This document shows positions 18,838 to 25,774 of a stretch of 64,000 nt of DNA, piece after piece. Position 1 is the first letter of the stretch, and every line of letters begins with the position of its first letter. The translations under genes and the position numbers were made by a program. The notes under the pieces are model-generated. The model searched no databases and was not told the DNA's origin. It saw only the letters and a program-made list of their open reading frames with translations. Source of the stretch: Pseudomonas gingeri (GTDB taxonomy: Bacteria; Pseudomonadota; Gammaproteobacteria; Pseudomonadales; Pseudomonadaceae); NCBI RefSeq assembly GCF_013386115.1, contig NZ_JACAOR010000005.1:62001-126000 (forward strand). Reading direction: 5' to 3'.

Positions 18838-19359
18838 TCAACTCGACGACCTTCGAACGTTCTGGTGCTGCGCCGCAATCAAGTGGTGCTGCAATCGCCT
18901 TAAAAATCCCGCCTCGAAAGCATTACGCCGAACCCCCTCCGGGTGGCTGATACGTGCCTGTGTCAGTTGCCACCACAATGGCTGGGTGTTTTGCCGCTCC
19001 AGCCAGCGTTCCGCACAACGAGCGCCACTGGCGATTTCCTGAGCGAACTGATCGTCCCAAGGGGTAGGCGGTGCGGAAGGAGGATCGGTTGAGGCATTGA
19101 TGCTGACCACTGCGTGTGACTCGGATAACGGCGGAGGATGCCTCCGCCGCAAGGCCAGATCGTAAAGAGCGAGGGCATCCTCGATCAGTTTGTCAGCCAG
19201 GTCCTTTTGTTGTTGATCCTTGAAGGCAAGCGTGCGGGCACCGTCCAGGCAGAGCCGGGCGGCATGACGTAGTCGATCGGCCGCTTCGTCGTGGCTCAGG
19301 GAAGTGAGTCTTATCAGGGTAGAGATGGGCAATCGGGAGAGTAATGAGCGATCAACCAT
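18838..19359 (-). CDS. Unknown 173-aa protein behind a structured leader
   Basis: The reading is clearly protein-like but unrecognised. An N-terminal SLLSRLPISTLIRLTSLSHD is followed by an amphipathic helical part (RLRHAARLCLDGARTLAFKD), an alanine/leucine-rich helix (ADKLIEDALALYDLALRRRH), a proline-rich linker and a Trp-rich C-terminal half (SGARCAERWLERQ, LWWQLTQARISHPEGVRRNA). No signal peptide or membrane helix is seen. The ATG at 19359 is preferred to the TTG at 19380 because GGAG lies nine bases upstream. A 28-codon leader frame overlaps this start, and the element at 19470-19691 precedes it on the same strand. Confidence 0.65.
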   Translation of the reverse strand: MVDRSLLSRLPISTLIRLTSLSHDEAADRLRHAARLCLDGARTLAFKDQQQKDLADKLIEDALALYDLALRRRHPPPLSESHAVVSINASTDPPSAPPTPWDDQFAQEIASGARCAERWLERQNTQPLWWQLTQARISHPEGVRRNAFEAGFLRRLQHHLIAAQHQNVRRSSS

Positions 19360-19438
19360 GGAAATGTTCTCCGTGGTCAAGCCGTGTTGGTGGCAGACAG
19401 AGTCGGCGGTGCCCGTGCGTAAAAGGAGGGTAGGCCAT
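19352..19438 (-). CDS. Putative 28-codon leader peptide overlapping the next gene
   Basis: An ATG at 19438, close behind AAGGA, opens a 28-codon frame (MAYPPFTHGHRRLCLPPTRL and eight more) that ends in TGA at 19352, eight bases inside the start of the 173-aa gene. The overlap would allow translational coupling. The peptide is rich in His, Pro and Arg. It lies between the structured element and the gene. Alternatively it is a chance frame; its short size allows no decision. Confidence 0.35.
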   Translation of the reverse strand: MAYPPFTHGHRRLCLPPTRLDHGEHFHG

Positions 19439-19469
19439 TTTCCTTATAGTCCCTGGTTGGATTAAGGAA

Positions 19470-19691
19470 CCGCCATCCGCCGTTCTGACACGGTTAGGGT
19501 GGCGGACCGCACGAGGGTCAGAAACCGGCAACCAAGGGAACCGGTCAGGCCGAAGCCTGCCTCGCGCGGTCCACCATAGACGCAGCAGCCAGACGCAAAA
19601 AAACGCCGACTACGGAGAGCTATGGCGCTGGCCGCGCCCTGGTTGAGCGAGTTCTGACACTCGGTCACGGGAACGCCCGTGACTCAACCAG
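19470..19691 (-). ncRNA. Candidate structured RNA or cis-regulatory leader with two three-way junctions
   Basis: Junction A: 19639-19647 pairs with 19683-19691 (CTGGTTGAG/CTCAACCAG) and encloses hairpins 19648-19651/19660-19663 and 19665-19671/19676-19682. Junction B: 19504-19516 pairs with 19560-19572 over 13 bp and encloses 19524-19528/19541-19545 and 19546-19550/19555-19559. Further hairpins are 19624-19628/19634-19638 and 19480-19483/19490-19493. On the minus strand the B hairpin has a C(UUCG)G loop and the one imperfect pair of the long stem becomes G-U, which favours minus-strand RNA. The 173-aa gene follows. No Rfam class was recognised. Confidence 0.5.
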
Positions 19692-19870
19692 ACTAATCGA
19701 AGGGGGTAAAGCTGTTTAAGTTCCGGTTGGACTTAAATTTCGTGCGAAGTATCCGATAGGGATGGAGAAATGTCTTGCGGTTCGTGTTGCGCGCGTTTGG
19801 TCGGTGCTTAAGCTCTGGCACCATGCAAGTCACTGCCAAACTGACTCCGTGTGATTGGCCGGCTGGAAAG

Positions 19871-21013
19871 TCAGCCAACGTAGTTTCGAAAGCTCGCTCT
19901 GAAATCCAGAGGCTTCAGGTGCAACTGATCCGACAGATCGCCGCGCAGAATGAAGAGTTTGGGTGCGTTACGCAGTTCGAACACTCGATAGAGAAAGAAC
20001 TGCTGATCCATCTCCTTCGAAAATTGCAGTTCGTTGTGGCTGATGATGAAGGGCGCGGCTATTCCGTTGTTGGTGGTTTTGACTTCGATGTACCGAGGGT
20101 CCACCGGTGTATCGAACGACAAGATGTCGAACCCGGCTCCGTCGCCTCGGGTATCCGATATCCATTCCAGTTGCTGAATCAGGTCCGGGTAGCCGGCCTC
20201 CTGCAACCGCTGGTGTTCGTAGCCGATAACCCATTCCTCCCCACTGCGACCCAGTTGTCGGTTGGCTTCGTCACGTGCCGCAAAATTGAGTTTGCGTGGT
20301 ATGCGGATGCGCGATGTGGCTTCGGATACCTGAATTAAAGTTTCCTTCCTGGGCGCATCCACCAGCACGCTGCCGGTGTATGTCTTCTCTCCGGGCGCTT
20401 TCACTTCCTCAAGGGCATCGACAACTTTGTGCATGACGCTGCGGTTGTCCGTGACATAGGCCTGAACCGCCTGACGCAGCAAAAGTTGGCTGTTGCCTCG
20501 GGGCTTGTAACCCTGGATAAAAGGCAATTCCAGCCCCGCCAGAATGGCGCTGATGTTTGAATGCTTGAGCTCGACCGAACCTTTGCTGCGTCCGTTGAGA
20601 CGGGCACGCAAGGCTCTGTTGTGTTCGGTTTTGTTGTAGGGGCGCTGTTCAGCTTCAAGCCGCAGCATCTCAAAGTAGTCGGCGACGGTCGCATCGACTT
20701 CGTCCTGGGACCAGTCCTCTCCGATTCGGATCACCTCAAAGCCAAGTGACTGCACTTTGGCCGCGAGGGTCGCTTCGTTTTCGACAAACGGTGGCGCGCT
20801 CAATGAACGATCAGATTGAAATTGCACCGCGTAGGCCACGGCCACAATGGCTTTGATATCGCACTGTTCGCCATTTTTGGGGTTGCGTACCAGAAAGTAC
20901 CTCGACTTTCCGAAGCCATACCGCTTCAGGAAGGCAGAACGTCCCAAGTTTGAAAACTCGTCAAGAGCGGCTTGGACGGCGGCGGGGCTTTGTAGTCGGG
21001 AGAGCTCGTTCAT
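19871..21013 (-). CDS. DUF3883 PD-(D/E)XK nuclease with McrA-like N-terminal domain (possible defence protein)
   Basis: A 380-residue protein. Residues 1-95 (QAALDEFSNLGRSAFLKRYG, then FGKSRYFLV and CDIKAIVAVAYAVQ) resemble the N-terminal domain of ScoMcrA-like restriction enzymes. A middle helical part (NKTEHNRALRARLNGRSKGS, VELKHSNISAILAGL) occurs in many HNH/restriction-like proteins. The C-terminal DUF3883 domain reads NRQLGRSGEEWVIGYE, GDGAGFDILSF and RYIEVKTT, with Asp 296, Glu 310 and Lys 312 as the PD-(D/E)XK site. It is probably a modification- or phage-directed nuclease. No methyltransferase is adjacent, so it may act alone on modified DNA. Located in the accessory island. Confidence 0.8.
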   Translation of the reverse strand: MNELSRLQSPAAVQAALDEFSNLGRSAFLKRYGFGKSRYFLVRNPKNGEQCDIKAIVAVAYAVQFQSDRSLSAPPFVENEATLAAKVQSLGFEVIRIGEDWSQDEVDATVADYFEMLRLEAEQRPYNKTEHNRALRARLNGRSKGSVELKHSNISAILAGLELPFIQGYKPRGNSQLLLRQAVQAYVTDNRSVMHKVVDALEEVKAPGEKTYTGSVLVDAPRKETLIQVSEATSRIRIPRKLNFAARDEANRQLGRSGEEWVIGYEHQRLQEAGYPDLIQQLEWISDTRGDGAGFDILSFDTPVDPRYIEVKTTNNGIAAPFIISHNELQFSKEMDQQFFLYRVFELRNAPKLFILRGDLSDQLHLKPLDFRASFRNYVG

Positions 21014-21191
21014 TTCGCGTCATGCGCCACTGTGTAGGTCAATTCCTATGAGTCTGCAGGAGAGTCTCACATAAAAAATGAACTCTAAGAAATGACCTGC
21101 CAGCGTAAGAGAAATATCCCTGCGTGAATGACGGGCGGTTACTGGGTGTCGGGGTTGGAGAACTGAGGAGGAAAGCTTTCTGACAGCCAGT

Positions 21192-21220
21192 AAAAAAGGA
21201 GCCTTAGCTCCCTTTTTTTT
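21192..21220. terminator. Bidirectional rho-independent terminator
   Basis: GGAGC (21198-21202) pairs with GCTCC (21207-21211) around CTTA, flanked by six A on the left and eight T on the right. It can stop transcripts in both directions. It is the natural end for the minus-strand response-regulator transcript and separates the nitrogen module from the nuclease island. Nothing else is recognisable in 21014-21191. Confidence 0.85.
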
Positions 21221-21240
21221 CGAGCCTGACCTCGTGTTTG

Positions 21241-21413
21241 TCAGCTTGCCGTCCCTGTCGACTGCTCCTCAATCAATGTTTCCAATAGGCGTTGAGCCAA
21301 CTCGATCAGATGTACTACACCCATTGCCCCTTTGCGATTCGGGCCAGTGAGGTTGTCCGCATTTTCATCGTCTGTGGTGCCAGCGGTGTCCAGTATGGAA
21401 CTGGCGTTGACCG
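21241..21413 (-). pseudogene. Fragment of a small helical protein gene, without a start
   Basis: Between the response-regulator stop and the terminator, the minus strand encodes a plausible C-terminal protein piece: SSILDTAGTTDDENADNLTG, then PNRKGAMGVVHLIELAQRLL and ETLIEEQSTGTAS before TGA. It has no usable start codon and its frame runs upstream into the response-regulator gene in another frame. The wording recalls the short Pseudomonas-specific helical families (DUF3077-like), but I am not sure. Interpreted as a relic left when this gene was truncated. Confidence 0.35.
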
Positions 21414-22100
21414 CTACATCCGCCGATGCTCCGTCATCGCCGACAACACCACCGACGTCGCCGCCGTCCGGGTCTCCACTCCCAGCTTGATATAGACGTG
21501 CTCCAGATGCTTGTTCACCGTGCGTGGGCTGAGGTCCAGGATGGTGCCGATATCGCGGTTGGTCTTGCCACAGGCCACCCAACGCAGCACTTCCACCTCG
21601 CGCCCGGTCAGTTGGAAGCGCGCCGACAGCACCTTGCTCGCCGGTTCATCGTTCAGGCTCAAGGCCGCCACGGGCTGCGACGCCGCCCGCGCCGACAACA
21701 AGGTACGCGAGGTGCGCAGATGCGCCGCGACCCGCGCCAGCACTTCGTCGATCTGGATCGGCTTGGTCACGTAGTCGCTGCCGCCCACTTCAAAACCCTG
21801 GACCACGTGCCGGCTCTCTGTCAGCGCGGTCATGAACAGCACCGGGATATCGGCGCTCTCCGGCTGCGCCTTGATCCGTCGGCAGGTCTCGAAACCGTCC
21901 AGGCCCGGCATCATCGCGTCCAGCAGGATCAGGTCCGGGCGTCGGCGCTCGATGCGGTTCAGCGCACTCAGCCCGTCGAGGGCCACCAGCACCATATAGC
22001 CGGCATCGTTGAGGGCGTCGGAGAGCAGGGCGAGGTTGTCCGGGGTGTCGTCCACAATCAGCACGACGCCAGGTTCAGTGACTGTGGTCAGTGCATTCAT
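21414..22100 (-). CDS. LuxR/NarL-type response regulator of the amide/urea module
   Basis: A 228-residue protein: a receiver domain (VVLIVDDTPDNLALL; phosphorylated Asp in PDLILLDAMMPG; TAL and KPI motifs) and a C-terminal LuxR helix-turn-helix (LTGREVEVLRWVACGKTNRD, then RTVNKHLEHVYIKLGV). Its ATG lies 26 bp inside the 3' end of the permease-kinase gene, so the two are co-translated and form a two-component pair. The expected targets are the divergent urt-fmdA-amiE genes, by the double dyad at 25642-25680. That link is from position. Confidence 0.93.
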   Translation of the reverse strand: MNALTTVTEPGVVLIVDDTPDNLALLSDALNDAGYMVLVALDGLSALNRIERRRPDLILLDAMMPGLDGFETCRRIKAQPESADIPVLFMTALTESRHVVQGFEVGGSDYVTKPIQIDEVLARVAAHLRTSRTLLSARAASQPVAALSLNDEPASKVLSARFQLTGREVEVLRWVACGKTNRDIGTILDLSPRTVNKHLEHVYIKLGVETRTAATSVVLSAMTEHRRM

Positions 22101-25100
22101 CTTCTGCCTCCTTGAGGGCGCGGTTGATTTCGTCCAGGCGAAAGTTTTTCAGCAGCTTGCGGAGCGAGCCGATAAACGCCGCCGTGTCTGGCGCCTCGGC
22201 CTCGATGCTGTCGAGTTTTTCCTGCAAGCCACGGACATAGCCGATGGCGCTGAGTTCGCCGAGGGCGACAAGGTCGGGGTGCGAAGGCAGGACCCAGGGT
22301 TCGGCAAGGGCGGCGGGGGCTGGTTTTTCCCGGCGCAACCATTGCAGGTCGAGTTGCTTCTGGATGCGCTCCAGCAGTTCCGGGGTGCGTACCGGCTTGG
22401 CCAGATAGTCGTTGCAGGCGCTGGCAAGGCTGCGCTCGTCGTTGAAGGCATTGGCCGAGATGACGATGATCGGCACCGTCGACAGGGCGTTGCGGCGGAT
22501 CAGGCGGCTGGTTTCCCAGCCGTCCATGGTCGGCATCGACAGGTCCATCAGGATCAGGTCCGGTCCCAGCAACGCCACCTGGCGAATGGCTTCCTGGCCG
22601 TTGCTGGCCTGCACCACTTCGAATCCCAGCGGGCTGAGCATGCCGTTGAGCACCTTGCGATGGTCGACATGGTCGTCCACCACCAGCACCCGCCGACGCG
22701 GTCCCTGGTAGCCGATGATGTCGTGTTCGACATGCACCACCGCCTGGGGCGCGCGGACCTGGGAGAGAAACAGACGCACCTGGAAACAGGTGCCCTTGTC
22801 CTGTTGGCTGCGCACCTGCAGCTCGCCGCCCATCAGCGAGGTGAGCATGCGGGTGATGGTCAGGCCGAGGCCGACGCCCTTGTCCTGGCGCATCAGGTCA
22901 CCGCGTTCGAACGGCTGGAAGATCCGCTCGATATGTTCGGGGTCGATGCCGATACCGGTGTCGATGATCTCGAAGGTCGCGGTTTCGCGCATGTAGCCGA
23001 CCCGCAGGCAGACTTCGCCGCTGTCGGTGAAATTGACCGCATTGCCCAGCAGGTTGATCAGGATCTGTCGTACGCGTTTCTCGTCGCCACGGACCACCGC
23101 CGGCATCTTGCCGATCAGTTCCAGGCGAAAGCGCAGGCCTTTTTCCTGGGCTTGCGGGGTGAACATCAGTTCCAGGTCGTGGATCAGTTCCGGGAAGGGG
23201 ATTTCCGTCAGCTCCAGGCGCAGCTTGCCGGCCTCGATCTTGGCCACGTCGAGCAGGCCATCGATCAGCGACAGCAGGTGCGAGCCACTGCGCAGGATGG
23301 TTGCCAGGGCGTCCTGGTGCTGTTCGGGCATGGCCGCGTCGCGCTGCAGGTTCTGGGTGAAACCGAGGATGCTGTTGAGCGGTGTGCGCAGTTCATGGGA
23401 CAGCCCGGTGATGTAGCGGCTCTTGGCCGCGTTGGCCGACTCGGAGGCTTCCTTGGCATCCTGCAGGGCCTGGTCGGTGACGCGGTGGGCGGCGATTTCC
23501 TGCATCAGTAGCTGGGTCTGGCGGTTCGATTCTTCCTGGGCGACGTGGCGGCTTTCGCGGGTCAGGACGATCCACCAGGCGAGGATCGCCGCCAGCATCG
23601 AGAGCACCAGGAAGGCCTTGAAAAATGCCTGGTACAGGGTCGCCGAATGAGGCAAACCCTGGGAGGCCTGGCCGTAGATCAGCGCCAGGGCGCCGCTGAG
23701 CATCAGGATCAGCACCAGCAGCAGGCCAAGGTAATGCATCAGCCGGGTGTGCAGGCGCGGCACCATGGTGTTCGGCAGCAGCCAGCGCAACAGCGATTCG
23801 AACTGCGCCGACAGGCGCCCCTGGGGTTTGCAGCGGTCGCCGCAGCGGGCATCCAGCGAACAGCACAACGAGCAGATGGGCGTGCTGTAGGCCGGACAGA
23901 AGGCCATGTCGGCGGTTTCGAAGGCATTGCGACACAGGCCGCAGGTGACCTGCATGCTCGGCGCCACCGGCTGCAGCAGCAACGGGTCGCTGGTGCGGGC
24001 GATGTAGTAGCGGCTGCGGGTCGCCCAGGCCAGCAGCGGCGCGGTGATCAAGGCGGTGCCGAGGGCGACGAAGGGCGGCGCGGCCTGGGCCAGGGTGCCG
24101 AACAGGCCGAAGTGGGCGAGGATCGACAGCAACGAGGCGATCAGCATCGAGCCGACGCCCACCGGGTTGATGTCGTAGAGGTGCGCGCGCTTGAACTCGA
24201 TATGTTTCGGCGACAGGCCCAGGGGTTTGTTGATCACCAGGTCGGCGACCACCGAGCCGATCCAGGCGGTGGCGATATTGGCGTAGAGGCCGAGCACCTG
24301 GTCGATGACATCGAATACCCCCAGCTCCATCAGCATCAGCGCAATCGCCACATTGAACACCAGCCATACCACGCGGCCGGGATGACTGTGGGTGACCCGG
24401 GCGAAGAAGTTCGACCAGGCCAGGGAGCCGGCGTAGGCATTGGTCAGGTTGATCTTCATCTGCGACACGAAGACGAACAGCACCATGGCGCCCAGGGCCC
24501 ATTCCGGTGAGGAGAACACATAACTGAAGGCCACCAGGTACATCTGCGTCGGTTCGGCGGCGCGCTCCATGGGGATTTCGTGTTGCAGGGCGAGAAAGGC
24601 CAGGAAGGCCCCGGCGGCCATTTTCAGGGCGCCGGGAATGATCCAGCCGGGACCGGCGCAGAGCAGGGCGGCCCACCAGCGCTTGCGGTTGGCGGCGGTC
24701 TTCTCCGGGAGGAAGCGCAGGTAGTCGACCTGTTCGCCGATCTGCGTCACCAGCGACAGGGCCACGGTGCACGCCGCGCAGAACGCCAGCAGGTTGAAGT
24801 CGCCGCCGCTGGCACTGCGGCCCTGGAAGCTGGTCCAGTCGCTGAAGGCCTGGGGATTTTTCAGCAGCACGAACAGGTAGGGCAGTACCAGCAGCACCAG
24901 CCACAGCGGCTGGGTCCAGAGTTGCAGGCGGCTGATCAGGGTTACGCCATAGGCCACCAGCGGGATCACCAGCAGCGAGCAGATCACATAGGCGAAGGCC
25001 AGCGGGATATGGAAGTACAGCTCCAGGGCCAGGGCCATGATCGCCGCTTCGAGGGCGAAGAACAGAAAGGTGAAGCTGGCGTAGATCAGCGAGGTGATGG

Positions 25101-25452
25101 TCGAACCGATGTAGCCGAAGCCGGCGCCACGGGTCAGCAGGTCCATGTCGACGCCGTAGCGGGCGGCGTAGTAGCTGATGGGCAGGCCGGTGAAGAAGAT
25201 CACCAGGCTCACCGCGAGGATCGCCCAGAAGGTGTTGGTGAAGCCATAACTCAGGGCCAGCACCCCGCCGATCGCCTCCAGCGCGAGGAATGACACCGCG
25301 CCCAGGGCGGTGTTGGCGATGCGCAGTTCCGACCACTTGCGAAAGGATTTCGGCGTGTAGCGCAGGGCGTAGTCTTCCATGGTCTCGTCGGCGACCCAGC
25401 TGTTGTAGTCGCGGCGGATCTTGGCGATGCGCTGGGTACCCGGTGGTAGCAC
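22075..25452 (-). CDS. NCS1 permease-histidine kinase-receiver hybrid sensor
   Basis: A protein of about 1125 residues. The first 480 form an NCS1 (purine-cytosine permease-like) transporter with about 12 helices. A cysteine-rich stretch follows (CGLCRNAFETADMAFCP, then CSLCCSLDARCGDRC), then two more helices. The kinase has the H-box SHELRTPLNSILGF, N-box INLLGNAVNFTDSG, and G-boxes DTGIGI and GVGLGL. A receiver (VLVVDDHVDHRKV, LILMDLSMP) and a helical tail complete it. It probably senses a substrate such as an amide, urea or base. GTG at 25452 with AGGAG nine bases upstream is preferred; an ATG at 25515 is the alternative. Confidence 0.9.
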   Translation of the reverse strand: MLPPGTQRIAKIRRDYNSWVADETMEDYALRYTPKSFRKWSELRIANTALGAVSFLALEAIGGVLALSYGFTNTFWAILAVSLVIFFTGLPISYYAARYGVDMDLLTRGAGFGYIGSTITSLIYASFTFLFFALEAAIMALALELYFHIPLAFAYVICSLLVIPLVAYGVTLISRLQLWTQPLWLVLLVLPYLFVLLKNPQAFSDWTSFQGRSASGGDFNLLAFCAACTVALSLVTQIGEQVDYLRFLPEKTAANRKRWWAALLCAGPGWIIPGALKMAAGAFLAFLALQHEIPMERAAEPTQMYLVAFSYVFSSPEWALGAMVLFVFVSQMKINLTNAYAGSLAWSNFFARVTHSHPGRVVWLVFNVAIALMLMELGVFDVIDQVLGLYANIATAWIGSVVADLVINKPLGLSPKHIEFKRAHLYDINPVGVGSMLIASLLSILAHFGLFGTLAQAAPPFVALGTALITAPLLAWATRSRYYIARTSDPLLLQPVAPSMQVTCGLCRNAFETADMAFCPAYSTPICSLCCSLDARCGDRCKPQGRLSAQFESLLRWLLPNTMVPRLHTRLMHYLGLLLVLILMLSGALALIYGQASQGLPHSATLYQAFFKAFLVLSMLAAILAWWIVLTRESRHVAQEESNRQTQLLMQEIAAHRVTDQALQDAKEASESANAAKSRYITGLSHELRTPLNSILGFTQNLQRDAAMPEQHQDALATILRSGSHLLSLIDGLLDVAKIEAGKLRLELTEIPFPELIHDLELMFTPQAQEKGLRFRLELIGKMPAVVRGDEKRVRQILINLLGNAVNFTDSGEVCLRVGYMRETATFEIIDTGIGIDPEHIERIFQPFERGDLMRQDKGVGLGLTITRMLTSLMGGELQVRSQQDKGTCFQVRLFLSQVRAPQAVVHVEHDIIGYQGPRRRVLVVDDHVDHRKVLNGMLSPLGFEVVQASNGQEAIRQVALLGPDLILMDLSMPTMDGWETSRLIRRNALSTVPIIVISANAFNDERSLASACNDYLAKPVRTPELLERIQKQLDLQWLRREKPAPAALAEPWVLPSHPDLVALGELSAIGYVRGLQEKLDSIEAEAPDTAAFIGSLRKLLKNFRLDEINRALKEAEDECTDHSH

Positions 25453-25641
25453 GGTGAAAGACTCCTGCGAACAAGGCGCTCCATGCCTGGCGGGTGGTGG
25501 TGAAAAATTGAGCAATTTCCGTGCCCCATGTTGCCAGACCCTGCCGGCAGCTGCGGTCGTGCGTAGTCCCTGTGTCTCTGGGCAACACCAGGCGGGCCGG
25601 GGCTCGGGCGCTAGCCTGCGCCACCTTGGTGCGATTTTCCC

Positions 25642-25680
25642 TACGTCAAATGACGTATGCGCTTACGTCAGGCTGCGTAT
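25642..25680. promoter_or_regulatory. Double TACGTCA dyad, probable operator of the amide/urea operon
   Basis: TACGTCA-AA-TGACGTA (25642-25657) is a perfect inverted repeat. A second, imperfect copy TACGTCA-GGC-TGCGTA begins at 25664, exactly 22 bp or two helical turns later. It lies in the 322-bp gap between the divergent sensor kinase and urtA, about 95-130 bp before the urtA ATG. A LuxR-type response regulator binding as stacked dimers would suit it. The rest of 25453-25774 shows no gene. Confidence 0.5.
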
Positions 25681-25774
25681 ACCGGCCAGCGCTGCTCGCC
25701 GCCATGCTGATGCCATCACCGTTGCTGGCCGCCCCTGGGGCGAACCGGCAGCGCCACCGCAGAGGAGTAGCAGC

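Noticed and set aside
19462..19668. A 68-codon minus-strand frame rich in Cys, Arg and Ser
   Set aside because: It coincides with the stem-loop element at 19470-19691. The repeats that force the stems explain its sequence, and it has no clear ribosome site. Kept only as an alternative reading of that element.
19775..20338. A 187-codon plus-strand frame opposite the DUF3883 nuclease
   Set aside because: Shadow of the nuclease C-terminal domain, whose catalytic motifs are on the minus strand.
23393..25624. A 743-codon minus-strand frame overlapping the permease-kinase gene in another frame
   Set aside because: Arg/Pro/Gly/Asp-rich composition typical of a shifted frame; the permease and kinase motifs lie in the other frame.
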